Source of the DNA: Bostrychus sinensis
Taxonomy: Eukaryota > Chordata > Actinopteri > Gobiiformes > Eleotridae
DNA: 64,000 bases
Assembly: GCA_020698575.1 (NCBI GenBank)
Contig: CM036245.1
Location: 7,253,173 to 7,317,172 of the forward strand
Direction: 5' to 3'
The notes beneath the pieces were generated by a model. That model did not search any database and had not been told where the DNA came from. It saw only the letters and a program-made list of their open reading frames with translations. Within the stretch, counting starts at the first letter, position 1. Each line of letters opens with the position of its first letter. This document shows, one piece after another, positions 22,631 to 34,612 of this stretch. A program made the translations under genes and the position numbers.

Positions 22631-22999
22631 CTTTAGCCAAAACCGTTAGCTCATATTTGTACGTTTTGATTTGATTTTAGATTTTATAAACATTTCCAGT
22701 CTATCAGCAGTTTTGCCTAATAGCATTTCTTCGTTTGTTATTGCTTTTCATTATTTTCCGCGAACATTTTTAGCATATTTCTGACTTAGCGGGCACCTGC
22801 CATTCCTTATTAGTGTCACAACAGCGGCCCTCTGACCTTCGCCAACGGCTTCTCTTTAGACTCAAAATATCGTCTAAATTATGCTTAAATATGAATAAAG
22901 CAGACATTATAAATTATGGAAAGGTTTGTGGTAAAAATAGAAAAAGGTTTTGTTGGTTTAAATCTAAGTGGTAAGAGAGGAAAGTGATATTTTGAGCAC

Positions 23000-23380
23000 G
23001 GGCGCTCGGGGAGTTTAATCCGTCTGAGGGGCTGTGTTCCCCGGCGTGGCGTCGGAGCGAGGCCCGGTGGACTACCCTCATCCTCCGGCCTTTTTCAATT
23101 CAATGTGTGTGTATCTGCAAGAGGGAAAGAAAAAAAAAGAAGTGTGTATGTGTGTGCGAGAGAAAAACATCTCCAGTGACTGCTCATGCGCAGAGAGGAT
23201 GGGTTTTCTTTTGGAGGAGGCAGGCGGGACGTGGACCACGGAGAGGACAGAGAACCGCGCAGCGGACAGACGCCACGAACGTAGCCGCCGCAGACACGTG
23301 CAGACGCGGCGTGAGCGGAGAGCGCGGCCCCTGTGTTTCTCACGGAGCTGTGATGGAGCTGGGTACATGACTTGAATGAG
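23000..23380 (+). promoter_or_regulatory. CpG island, candidate alternative promoter/first exon
   Basis: This is the GC-richest stretch upstream of tbx4, with dense CpG at 23000-23070 and 23225-23330. A possible donor GAG|GTACAA has its GT at 23381. Several overlapping open frames exist on both strands (about 80-113 codons), none with a recognisable domain, so I treat them as composition artefacts. It could be the tbx4 core promoter or that of an antisense lncRNA. Confidence 0.35.
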
Positions 23381-23721
23381 GTACAAACGAAGGGATACAC
23401 CGAATATTTGCAGACAAATGTGTTATTATTTATTTTTCTTTCTTTTTTTTTTTTTTACGGTGGGCTGTTATATTTTACCGTGCAAGTGTCCAGATGCACA
23501 GATTTCTATTGGGCAATAAGCTGTTTACCAAGAAAAAAGGCATTCGTATCATGGTATTTGTTAAATAACTCGACTATAATATGTTTAAATACAACAATTC
23601 CACAAATATAGGTACTGTTTTTATGTGTATTTTAGGTATGGCTTATGGAAGCACACGTTTATATTTTTGTGCTTGTAGAGATACTTTGGACTGAAGGCCT
23701 ATATTAATACTATTTTTTACT

Positions 23722-25515
23722 TAAGGTTTGATTTTGGCTTTGCTTGTAATAACAAAACTGTGAACATGGGCTTGAATTTCTTGCATGTGTAATACCTGCT
23801 TCTTTTAGTAAACATTGCCCTTATTAATTGGGATTAAAACGTAGTAGCGGTAGGTAATTGAGGTTCTTTTTCTTTTTGACTGACTATTTTAATTACATAT
23901 ATTTGTTCCAGTGAGCTACTCTTTACAATTACCAACCATCCTTTTTGATTTATACATATATATGTACCTGGAGCAGCCGTTTTTTGTCCAAGCACATCCT
24001 AGTAATGTAATTATTATTGTAGGACTACTATTTTAGGTTTGATTTTGACAAAACTTGGTATTTGGAAATAGTGAACAAGGCTAATTTCTTGCATCTGTAA
24101 CACATCCTGCTTCTGTTAGCAAACACTGTCCTTATTCATTCGGATTAAGACGTAGTAGTAGTAGTACTTGTGCTTCTTTTCTTTTGGCTGAGTATTATAA
24201 ATTGCACCAAAACATATTGTTCTTGTAAGCTACTTGAGTTTGATCTGTATTCAAGTAGTATTTGTGTATCATTCGCTGCCTTTTTTACCGAGCAGACTTA
24301 GGTTTTGTACCGATTCTTTCACCAGCTATCCTGGCCATTTTATAGCCTATTTTATACCCGGAGCAGCCATTTTTTTTGTACTGTCACGCCCTACTAATTT
24401 AATTTTTTTTTTGTTTAATTATAGATACAGAGACATCATGAATTTTTTTCTGTCATACAAAGTGAATACGGCAATCTTTTCTCAATTTTTCCAAGAAAAT
24501 ATATACATGGCAAAGTGGTTTGACAAGAGTTTCTTGCTGTCACCATCACATTTTTTTGTATGTATAATAAACAATGAGAACATTCAGACACCCAGAGAGG
24601 GAACAATATGAACATATGTAGCTATGTGTGACATCAAAAAGAGTATTTTGAAAAATGAAAGTTGACAGATGTTGGCTTGTCCTTTAAATTTTATTGACAA
24701 AGTTAGGTAACGACTGCCATATTTTTCCCACTTTTCCCAATGTTAAACAAATAGGTCCATCTTTAGATTAACAATCCAGTCTTTAACTGTTAGTTTGCTC
24801 TGTACCATCTATTTTTTTGTTAAAGCTTTTCTTGTTGCTGCTAAAAGTATATTCCAAAGTTATCTATCTTTTGTTTTTAAAGTATCCCAAAATACAACAT
24901 TTTAAAACCAAAAGGAACATAGAGTAATTTAGTTTTTAAGAACAGCCTATAAGTCACACGTAATGGGGTGCATGAGCCTATAGTGCAAAATGTTTTCGAC
25001 TATCTCGTTTCCTATTTGCTTTTTATATGTGTTTCAGGCAAGATGGCAGTGTATTGATATTGTTATTACATAAAGTTCTGTTTAGACCTGGGTTAGTTTA
25101 TTTATAATTTTGTTCTGGTTAAATCTTGTTTTTTTCCTAGTTTAACCTTTTTCCTACTTTAAACCTGATTTAGACATTTTTTTTTTTGTTGATGTAGTTT
25201 TTCTCGCTGCAGCTGCCAAGGCATATTCCAAAAATATCCATCTTTTGTTTTTAATGCAGAGGTTTGATATCCCAAATACATACATTTAAAATCAAGGGGA
25301 CTATAACTTTTAAAAAATAGTTTACATAGCTTTGTTAATAATCAAATTGTTATTATAGCACTACTGTATTTTAGGTTTGATTTTGACACAGCTTGGTATT
25401 TAGAAATTGTGAACATGGCTATTTCCACCCATCTGTAACACATCCTGCTTCTGTTGGCAAACACTGTCTGTATTCATTAGGCTTAAGACGTTTTGGTAGA
25501 AGGACTTGTGTTTCT
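23722..25515 (+). repeat. Three diverged copies of a 140-150-bp local repeat
   Basis: Copies at about 23725-23871, 24036-24176 and 25374-25514 share GGTTTGATTTTG, GTGAACA, CCTGCTTCT and AAACACTG in order, then a TTAAGACG-type stretch. A second repeat pair lies at about 24812-24930 and 25190-25330 (TATTCCAAAG or TATTCCAAAA, then ATCTTTTGTTTTTAA). The zone also holds GTTATTACATAAAG, paralleled at 21.65 kb. No gene is seen; the 125-codon frame at 24234-24611 has no family. Confidence 0.65.
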
Positions 25516-26269
25516 CCAGCTTTCTTTTTGGATATTTTAATTCCAACTTAAGATAAGAGGGACCAGGAGCTATTTTACACAGGATCCTCCACCTTTTTAG
25601 ATCTTATTAATTGATTTACTTTAAAAATATACTCAATAATACTGCATAATATTGTTAACCTAAAACAATGCATTTTTTTTAACTTTATATGCAATCAGGC
25701 CTTCACAAACTTTCTTTTCTGTGGTCATTATTAAAAAACAAATAAAAACAAAACACATTAAATATAATCTACACCAACCAACTCTTGGCTCAACACGATT
25801 GGACTCTACACAAAAACAGTATATAATAATAATGAAGATGGGTTGTTTTTATTGTAGACACTAATATTGTGGGAACTTTTATCTATAAACATTTTACAAT
25901 AAACGTTTGCTGATTAATAAATACAGTACAAACAAGTGGAAAAAAAACAAACTCTAAAATGTTACTGGCATATTTATTTTGTATGAATTTAAAAACGTGT
26001 TTAACTGTGTTTTGAATGTCCGTGAGCCAATGAAGCAGTAATAATATTATTACTCTTGAGGTCAAATACATACGCCATGTTTAGAAATTGTGTTGGCGTA
26101 AATAGAGCGGACATTTTGAATCTGACCCCACCAATAACATTCAAGCATTTTAAAAAACCTATTAATGTACAGTAGCTGCCTGTAGGAACCATTTTTAAAG
26201 TCTCACGGTGTGTTTGCTGCTCAGTTCTGAATACAGACTCATGTCCTGCTTTTGTTGTTTCTTGGCGCG
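25516..26269. other. AT-rich intergenic DNA, no gene seen
   Basis: Poly-A/T rich with no splice-flanked coding sequence or clear repeat boundary. Confidence 0.4.
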
Positions 26270-26395
26270 GCCGTAGCTCAGTAGGTAAAGCCGGTCGCTC
26301 TCTAACCGGAGAGTAGGTGGATTGATCCCTGCTATGAGCATTACGCACTGCCGTTGTGTCCTTGGGCCTTGCCTCCGGTGTCTGTGGCACTGGTG
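26270..26395 (+). mobile_element. tRNA-derived SINE head
   Basis: Box A-like TAGCTCAGTAGGTAAAG begins at 26274 and box B-like GGTGGATTGATCCC begins near 26317. TTGTGTCCTTGGGC, the usual teleost SINE body, follows. The anticodon arm is not that of a clean functional tRNA, so I call a SINE and not a tRNA gene. Confidence 0.65.
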
Positions 26396-26782
26396 TTTTG
26401 CTGCGTTCATGTGGTCTTCAGGTGCTCGTCTTTCCCAGATGAGAAGACGTTTTCCTGACTTGTTTATGTTCATGTCCTTTTATCTCGGAAAGTTGAGATA
26501 TTGACATCGCCATATGCAGACCAACAAAGTCATTGGTCAGTGATGTTATTAATTAACGTTTAACACAGCTCACCAGACAGATTTAACGTTAGCCTTCTCA
26601 CTACTAAAAGGGTGAACGTAAATATATTTTGGAAATTTAGCTTTAGCCAAAGAGCTTGGAAGTTATGGGTAAAAGAAATGATTGACAATGATTAGCATTT
26701 CTAACACAACTCTGTTCCTTCTATGCGAGCGACAGCTTATAGTAAACTTGTAATATTAGCAAAGTTTAGTCAAAAAGGTAAT

Positions 26783-27065
26783 GTATAAAATAGGGCTGTG
26801 TGATATGGAAAAAACATGCGATATTTGGTAAGCGAAATTGTGACTAAATTAAAGAAATTACTGCTAAAATCGGACTTTTAAAAAAATTTCACAACACATT
26901 TTCTGTTAAGGTTGTGGTAGTAAAATGATTCTTTAATGTAAATCTCAATCACATAGAAGACCACAGCGTTATAGCTATATACATATTCTTCCAATACAAA
27001 TATTGCGTTTGCTCATATTGCGATAACGATAATTTTGCGACATATTGCGCAGCCCTAGAATAAAA
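26783..27065. mobile_element. hAT-type MITE with target-site duplication
   Basis: The element runs 26791-27057. The left end is TAGGGCTGTGTGATATG; the right end on the minus strand is TAGGGCTGCGCAATATG. The flanks GTATAAAA (26783-26790) and GAATAAAA (27058-27065) match at 7 of 8 bases. No coding capacity. Confidence 0.8.
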
Positions 27066-27164
27066 CAAATGAATAAATCAGCTGCTTTTCTGCTCTGTCC
27101 ATGAAGCAGATGACGTCAGGAGGGAAGTCTGCAGCAGGTTTTGACCCGAGTTCCTGAGTTATTT

Positions 27165-27368
27165 TTCTGACTTGTGCAGGCGTTCATGCCCCGTATGAAT
27201 GTGTCAGTGTGATTCTTTTGTGTGTGTGTGTTTGGTGGTGGTCGGAGAGGCCGTTGGCGCAGTATGGCTGCCACGTCTCCATCGGTCTGCCCCACCACCA
27301 GTGTGTGACTGAGGAGTGAGTGTAAAGCATTTTCGTGTGCCTAAAAGCACAATATAAAACCTGGTCTA
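27165..27368 (+). mobile_element. SINE body/tail
   Basis: GGTGGTCGGAGAGGCCGTTG, CCACCACCAGTGTGTGA and GTAAAGCATTTTCGTG occur in the order known for teleost tRNA-SINE bodies, ending in a run resembling AATATAAAACC. It may be the distal half of the SINE head at 26270, separated by later insertions. Confidence 0.6.
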
Positions 27369-28439
27369 TTCATTTTATCTTGACTGTGGTGTGCTCTGAC
27401 TCTGCACATGCTCACAACAGTCTGTCATACTAAAGTGGCAACACTATGTGAACCAATAATAACATTTGAAATAAATACAATATTATAAAACACAATTTTT
27501 AAATCGCTGATGCCATAAATGTTTACTGTTTTTTGGCCCACAGAGGAATATTATGAGTTAATTTATCTGCTTTAATATTGTGTTGGGATTTTACAGAAGG
27601 AAAATCACATAACAAACTGCTATAACGGGTTAAAAATAATCTGCAATTATCACTCAGCCCTAATTTGAACTAGACATTTGTGTTTTTAGAGACATTTTTA
27701 CAGCTGATTATGTTGACTGTCCCATTTCTGATCCTGGTTATAACCATCATCTGGAGACAATATTTACAGGTACTCATATTCTTAAATACATGACAAAAAA
27801 ACAATTCAAATTTCTCTACAGCTGGACACAAACAGCCAAAAAAAACATGTCCAGACTTGAATGGAGTGAGTTGTCACTGCTGCAGCACAGACACAAGAAA
27901 CAAACGGGGGGAAAAAACATGATCCTACAGCAGCTGTACTGAGAGTTGAAACGCTTTGAGACCAGCGGAGACACCAGGATTGAATCACTGTTAATAATGA
28001 AGGAGGCTGTAGTACTGGATACATGTGTAAAATGTTGCTGGTTAATAATAATGCAGAGTTTTGAAAGCATAGAGAGGCGAGTGGAGGAGTTAATGCAGGG
28101 GTTAAGTGCCAAAGCTACCAGAAACTAGCACAGAAAATACATGAGAATGGTGTATGGTGGTTATTTTAGTGTTTTTATACAGCTTTTTTTAGCTTATTCC
28201 GGGTTGTTAACTCATTTTACACAGGTTTTTAGCTTGTTCCTGTATTTTTAGACAGGTTTTTGGCGTATTTTTATAATGTTTACATGGATAAAAATGCAAA
28301 GGTCAAGTGCATCTAAACACACTCCATGTGTACAAGATTGGATCTTAGCAGGGACAATTAATCTCAGCATCTTTTGGCCAAAGGCGCGGTACACCCTGGA
28401 CAATAGCAGTCGAAGGGCTGACACTTGAAGACATCAATC

Positions 28440-28830
28440 ATCATGGTTGCGGCACAGTGACACAGTAGCTATAGCACTCCTGCATCACAGCAAGAAGGTC
28501 TCAGGTTTGATTCCCAGACCATGAAGGGGGCATTCTTTTTATTATTTTTTTTAAAGATATTTTTTAGGCATGTTTTGGCTTTATTGGACAGTGCAGTTGA
28601 GAAGTGGCAGGAAATCATGGAGGAAGAGAGCAGGACAAAGTGTCAGAGTCCAGACTCAAACCCGCGACACCGAGGCAGGCTGCAGTTGCCGTGCAAATGC
28701 GCCGCAGCGCTACAAATGAGCTATAGCATTAGGTGGCCTTTCTGTGTGGAGTTTGCAAGTTCTCCCCGTGTCTGCATAGATTTTCTCCAAAAACATGTCC
28801 AATAGGTCTCCTCTAGGGCCAGGACTCCCC
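28440..28830 (+). mobile_element. tRNA-derived SINE split by a second SINE
   Basis: The outer SINE has box B GGTTTGATTCCC at about 28505 and resumes at 28734 with CCTTTCTGTGTGGAGTTTGC. Between them (about 28530-28733) lies a minus-strand SINE of another family: its minus strand carries GGGTTTGAGTCTGGACTC, matching the copies at 34.5 and 46.0 kb. Nesting gives relative ages. Confidence 0.6.
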
Positions 28831-29384
28831 TGCAAAAGAGATTGTTGCTCTCAGTAGGACTTTCCTGGATAAATAATTGTCAAATAAAACCACAAATCCT
28901 ACTTTAATATGTTAATAACTGTAACTCACTCCGATCTGGGGGATATTAATTCAAAAGTTTTAATTCAGAGTTATTTTCAACAAATCAACAGCAGCCACTC
29001 GTTCCTGCCGTGTAAAACATATAATCTAATGTTTTTAGCTTGATCTCATGTAAAAATGAATGGGAAAAAACACTTCTCTTGTCCCTAAACTTTGGCGCAT
29101 CGCACCTGAATTTGTCACTTGTGTAAGGGTCTACACAGAGACTGTGTTAGTGGCTGGCCCGTAGTCTGTTGGACAGTGAAAACCTCCAATGTTTTGGTTG
29201 TAAAATGTCTTTAAAAGTGTTTTCTCTCTGACGTTATCTTTATGAGCGTTAAACTTTTCCGTGGTTTACACTCAGCGCTGCCTCTGCTCTTTCATGGATC
29301 ACAGAGTGGACTGTCACTGTTTACAGGACCAGAACACAGAGAGAGGCTTCAGAGGGAGCAGGTTTTACACTGATCCAGACGAGA

Positions 29385-30462
29385 TATTCGACACGTTGGC
29401 AAAGCGGTTAGCACTGTCGCCTCACAGCAAGAAGCGATTGATTCCCAGATCATGTGGGGCCTTTCTACATGGAGTTTAGGGATGTCCTGATCCAATACCA
29501 AACATTACGATACTGATCTTTTTCATTATTATTTTTTGCATTTTCTAATAACTCCAAACAAATTGCATAGCTATGTTTTTATGACAAATGTCTGTACAAA
29601 ACAGCACCAAAGCAGCAGCAGTGTGCATTACTCTAACAGTGGCATCATAACACAAATAAATGTCTTTAAGTTTAAGTCCTTTCTGCTTCTAAAGGCCAGG
29701 TCTATTATAATTTATATAAGGCCTGTAAAAAGACGCTAAGCAGAGCATGTGGCTAATTAGCATACATAAACAAAGTACGTAAGGTTAATGCTACAGGCTG
29801 CACATCACACTAAACTGTTTGTCTTTGCCAAAGTGCTGCCACAAGCATTACAGAGGCAAAATGTCTTCTCTTTCTGTGATCATCAGTGTTTTTAGCATCT
29901 GCAGATTCTTTACTGTCAGTATTTAAGCTGCTCTGGGTACTAGCAGTAGCATTAGCCACAACTCCGTGAACAGCTGCAGCTCTAGGAGGATGCTATTTCC
30001 ACTGAAGATAGAGCCTCTTTTGACATCGTCCAAAATTAAAAAACACAAATTAATCATATTTATTGTTTTTTTTTACCCAGCCCTACTGCAGACAGATTTG
30101 GTCACATTGCAGTGGTTTGTGTTTTGGTTTGCAGACGTAAAACACAAGATTGACCTGATCATATATTTAAAAATTCCTTGATTGCCGCCCGATACTGATT
30201 TCTTGATCAGGGAACGGGACATTGCTAGTGGAGTTTTTCTCCCCATGACAGGGTGCTCCGGTTTCCCCCATCAACCTAAAATATGCACAGTAGGCTAATC
30301 CTCTAGCTCGGTACTCCTGACCAGGATCCTGGGTCAAGATCTGGAGAAGGGTCCCTGGGCCCACTGCTCCTGACAAGTTTAACCCCACTGGCACTGAAGG
30401 ATGGGTCAAATGCAGAGGATAAATTTTCCTATGGGACAATAAAGTCTACCTTAACCTTATAT
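29385..30462 (+). mobile_element. tRNA-derived SINE interrupted by a hAT element
   Basis: The left part (29385-29477) has GCGGTTAGCACTGTCGCCTC and GATTGATTCCCAGA. The right part (30237-30462) has GGGTGCTCCGGTTTCCCCC and ends in GGGACAATAAAGTCTACCTT. The break is filled by the transposon at 29478-30228. Confidence 0.7.
29478..30228. mobile_element. hAT-like nonautonomous transposon, 8-bp TSD
   Basis: It starts AGGGATGTCCTGATCC and ends GATCAGGGAACGGGACAT plus a few bases, matching the fish AGGGATGTCCCGATC-type MITE end. Exact 8-bp duplications TGGAGTTT flank it at 29470-29477 and 30229-30236. No intact transposase frame is present. Confidence 0.8.
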
Positions 30463-30715
30463 TCACACAATCTATCAGCAACATCGTCAGAAACAGTCTT
30501 TGATTTTTGTTATAGTGGCAGTAGTAGCAGCAGGAGTAATATTAGTAGTACAAACACTAGTGAGATTTTACAGCAGATGCCCTTCCTGACCCAACTTTCT
30601 CCATTTATCCAGGCTTGGTACTGGTATAAAGAGTCAAGGCCCTTTGGCTCTTGACCTGGACTCTTGGCTGGACTCCATATGAACAATAATTGTGATTTTC
30701 AAATGAATGTTGGCC

Positions 30716-31310
30716 TAGCCTGGTGAGCCAGACTCTCCTACTTTCTTTTCTAAAGCAGGACAGTGTTGTTCCTCACTCGCATTGAAGCATTTCTCTCTGG
30801 TCAATTTGGAACTGGCCTATCACAGCTGTTTATCTGCAGCGCGTCTTTGGAATACAGAAGCAGAGTGAATTTAATAACTTCTCTGAACTGATTAATGGCG
30901 TTTAGTGCTTTCCTTCGTCACCTGTTGGTTCTGCTGAAGTCCTCGTTGTTGTTCAGTCCTCTGTGGGATTTTTGTCTTTGTCCTGTTTCCACTTTAATAA
31001 CAGTAAAGTTCTTCTGACGTCCCACATAGCGACCACATTTAAACACACCCACTTTTTCCACAAATCTTTGTACAACTGGCTTCTGCTGCTGTCCCTGTTC
31101 ACAAATAAGGACAGAGCTGCTCATAATACGCTGTATTGTGATGTTTAATATTTTGTTTGGGTCAGCGGTGAACCTCTTATGTCCCGCTCTTGTTTTCTCT
31201 GATTGGTTACTTCGCCTGTGATTGTTCCGCAGATAGAAATGAAATTTAAGTGAAGGGAGACCAGACTAACTTCTTTGTGTAGAATAGAAAAAGAGTTTGT
31301 CTGGCCAGCT
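30716..31310 (-). mobile_element. Three-copy transposon family, copy A (complete)
   Basis: It is bounded by a 10-bp direct repeat AATGTTGGCC (30706-30715 and 31311-31320). The ends form an imperfect inverted repeat: AGCCTGGTGAGCCAGAC at the left, AGCTGGCCAGAC at the right on the minus strand. Copies B (38330-38940) and C (62586-62870) are homologous. On the minus strand all three keep an open frame with CGRYVGRQ or CGGYVGRQ, FTV.K.E.GQRQKSHR, LNNNEDFSRTNR and, in B and C, RRRK. I do not recognise the protein. A 10-bp duplication is unusual for hAT (8) and nearer to Mutator-type (9-11), but the class is unresolved. Confidence 0.7.
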
Positions 31311-31320
31311 AATGTTGGCC

Positions 31321-32780
31321 ATGACTGACTCTAAAAACACATTTATGGTTGGCACAAGGTGAATGTTTGTATGGCAGCAGAAATATATTTTTGTTAAAAG
31401 GCTGTTATTTTAGGAACTATAATGTTATACTGTGTTACTCCACCCAGAATCTACCCCAAGTGCATTTTAGCTGCTAAATGACAGTATAGATGCAGCCAGA
31501 GACACACAATAAAGCTCTTAGAATAACTGAGAGCTGGATCTGTCATTCGGCATCTGGTGAGGACAATAAACTCCTCATTAAACACTCATATTTACACTGC
31601 TCAAGTCCTTATTAATATCAAATGACATCGATGACGTTTTATTAAGCATCATAAGTGACTGTAAGAACAAATATTAAGTGTGTAAAGCAGAACTCCACTC
31701 TCACAACAGCGGGGGCTCGGGGCTCTTACTGTTAGTTTGCTACGAAGAGAGACATACATTTTATTATTTTGCTTTTAATAATATGCAGCACAATTGTATA
31801 TATACAGTTGTATATATAATGTAAACACCAGGTTACATACATGTTTAGTGTCTACAATTTATATAATTACCCGTTATTATAATATATATGTGTAGAATCA
31901 GTAGTATAAAAGTTTTAAAAGACAAAACGAGTCTGTGGTGGGCCGCTGTAATCTTCTGAATTAATGGGTACACGCTGTAAGAAACCAAAACTTCAGACTG
32001 ACTAAAATATATATGTGCCCCAGTCTATAGTAATCCTCCTCAGTCCCGTTTAAAACATCTGAAGATTCATTTTTTTGGATGTGAGACCGTTCGTAAGCAG
32101 CAGACAAACAGGACCATAAACCTTCAGGCTATAGTCAGTCCCAGTCTGACTGTGTTGTGGGGAGTGAATTCCAAAGAGGAGCCTATAGTACAGTGTGTAT
32201 CCCTCGGTGGGACGGTCCCGTTGGAGGATGTGGAGCAGGAAGTGTTTCGGTCTGAGGCGGATGACGGAGCGATGAGACATGTGTGAGAGACGATCCACAG
32301 AGAAACAGTAAATCCTCCGAACTCTCTTCCATACGCTCCCCACACTAACATTTTATACTGCGCTCTCTACACAGATACAGACGTTTCCTGGGAGCGTTTT
32401 CTGTGACGGGACTGGGGAATATTATGTGTTATTAAAGCTGAAGGCAGCTCAGTGAAATAACTGCTTTATTACGACGCTTGAGAAAATCCACACTCGTGCC
32501 CTTAGCTTTTCCAGTTTACGGAAATACATTTCAGACATAACATGTGCTGGATTCACAGTCAGTTGCTTATACAGCAAACATGACAGGTTTCAGTTTTCAG
32601 AGTGAATTTATATCAAGGCATTTTATGTGAAAGGCTAGGGCTGTGACAAGATCTCACAATCTTGCAAGATCAAAATGCTACAAGATTCTTGCGAAGGTAA
32701 AAATCAGTCTCTGTTCTGTTTGCACTTTTTACAGCGGAGAAGCGACTCAGCTGAGTTTGGGAGAAAACATTTGGCAGTAA
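31321..32780. other. Intergenic DNA; one unrecognised open region
   Basis: Mostly AT-rich. The GC-richer stretch 32050-32350 has two overlapping open frames on the minus strand (about 97 and 75 codons) with no domain I recognise. At 32636-32680 is GGGCTGTGACAAGATCTCAC, a fragment of a common fish DNA element. Confidence 0.35.
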
Positions 32781-32783
32781 ATA

Positions 32784-33016
32784 GAGTGAAGCCCAAAATT
32801 ATTCATACCCCTGGCAAATTCACATGCCACTTTTTGTTCAAATGTAAAAAAAAAGCTGAGAAATATTTTTTTCCACAATGATGCCTCTTGTACATCGTCT
32901 TATTATCTTTTGGGAGAAGCCTGTGTCATTTCCGGTCAACAAAAAACTAGCTAGTTGAATGAAAGTAACATGAAGTCAGAATTTGCCAGGGGTATGAATA
33001 ATTTCGGGCTTCACTG
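32784..33016. mobile_element. Tc1/mariner-type MITE
   Basis: 233 bp bounded by TA dinucleotides (32782-32783, 33017-33018). The terminal inverted repeats are about 36 bp and nearly perfect: AGTGAAGCCCAAAATTATTC at the left, AGTGAAGCCCGAAATTATTC at the right on the minus strand, both continuing ATACCCCTGGCAAAT. No transposase. Confidence 0.85.
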
Positions 33017-33019
33017 TAT

Positions 33020-34490
33020 GTTCTGCTGTTGCATTCACTACAAGCTGATTTTAAAAATGCACCTAAATAATTTAGTATTTTATGATTATCAGGTGAATAA
33101 AATACATTTTTCATTTTCTCATTTCTCACATCTTGTGGGATTTGTGTCTCGTCACACTCCTATGAAGGGCATGAACGTAGTTGCGTTTGTTGTAAAAGTA
33201 CGGCTGAATTGTCGGAATTCGTAAATTGCAAAGGCTGTAATTATTTAGTTGATACTGTATAATATCCTCTGCAGAGAACACAATATCCCGTCTCCATGGG
33301 TCCTAACATGCATAAACTGCTACAGCTGCAGACATGAGCACAAAGGCATGTGACTCCTTGTATGAGATTAGCAGTGAATATTTTAGTCAACGCTCCTTCA
33401 CAGGGTTAAAATGTAAACTGTGACCTGATATATTATAATATATCTCATTGCAACCACAGTATCTGTCAGAAAAATTGCAATTGTTTATCGCCCTGTTTAT
33501 TGGCTACTTGTTCTTGCTTTGTCTCTTCAGTAAAATGTTTTTTCACATAACCTACAAATACAAGTTTTATCAAGCCATGACTCCTACTGGGAACAGCTGA
33601 GTCTGCTACACTAAAAAGTCCTTCTATTTAACGAAAAACAATTATCATGGTTCTGTATTTGACTCTCTCTGCCTCTCTTTCCTGTGAGTTCTACTCTGTG
33701 CTTTATAATAAACTCATAAACAGGCCATTTTTTTTCAAGCAGTTCATTGAAAACTCAGTAATATTTCTGAGCCTCTGTTTGATGTGGGTTCGAACAAGAA
33801 GCAGACTTTAATAAGTGAACAGAGGGAGTTACAGTATAAAGTGTTAATGTACTATTACTGCCAATTATTAGCACAAAGTAATTTCTAATTTTTCTGTAAC
33901 CACTGTAAAATGTTGTGGTACTAATTTTAGGTCCTTTATTGTTAAAATATGGCTTTGTTTCTTGTCTTATTGTTGCTGTTACTTTTTGAGAAACTTTTAT
34001 TTAACATTCTTTGCCAGTTCTCAATATTTTGTATCTCAACGGTAAAAATATGTGACACAATAGGTCCATATTCTTTCTTGGGTGCTAAACATTACATAAA
34101 ACCTGTGTGACTGGCCTCCGACTCAGACTGTCGCAGCTCAGAGCAGAGTGGAGAGAGTTTCATTATCAAGACGACGTGTGCAGCGCTGGGAGAACTGTAC
34201 AGATGGTCCTCGTGTTGCACAGCGACCGTCCGAGGTGTCCTGAAACCCAACACAGAGAAGAAAAGAATTTAAAAAACATATACAAAGATGTGGCAAGTCA
34301 ATGCAACCCATGTTTGGCTATAAAAAAGTAGATAATTATCGCTGAATTTATCTCTAATAGTGAGTCAAATACAGAAAAGAAGGTTTAAAACATTGTTGGA
34401 GGTGAAATATTCTTGTACATTATAATAGTTTTTAGGGAGTAAGCGCTGGTGATGGGCAGTGCGCCTTCATTTAGTATCACTCTGAACCTT
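33020..34490. other. AT-rich intergenic DNA, no gene seen
   Basis: No coding exon, tandem array or clear element boundary recognised. Confidence 0.4.
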
Positions 34491-34494
34491 TTTT

Positions 34495-34612
34495 GGCTTT
34501 GTTGTATAGTGAAGTCGAGAAGTGACAGGAAATCATGGGGAGAGACATTGACCCATGATGACAAGGCAGGCTGTAGTTGCCCTGTATACGCGCTGCAGCT
34601 ATAGCAAATTCT
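34495..34612 (-). mobile_element. tRNA-derived SINE remnant
   Basis: Shares AAGTGACAGGAAATCATGG and GGCAGGCTGTAGTTGCCCTG with the copies at 28.6 and 46.0 kb. Confidence 0.55.

Noticed and set aside
23034..23400. Overlapping 80-113-codon frames on both strands
   Set aside because: Composition effect of a CpG island; no recognisable domain and no consistent splice structure.
26270..26345. Functional tRNA gene
   Set aside because: Box A and B are present but the cloverleaf is imperfect and a SINE body follows directly.
32050..32351. Possible small gene on the minus strand
   Set aside because: Two frames of 75-97 codons overlap, neither with a recognised domain or splice signals; left as an unrecognised region.
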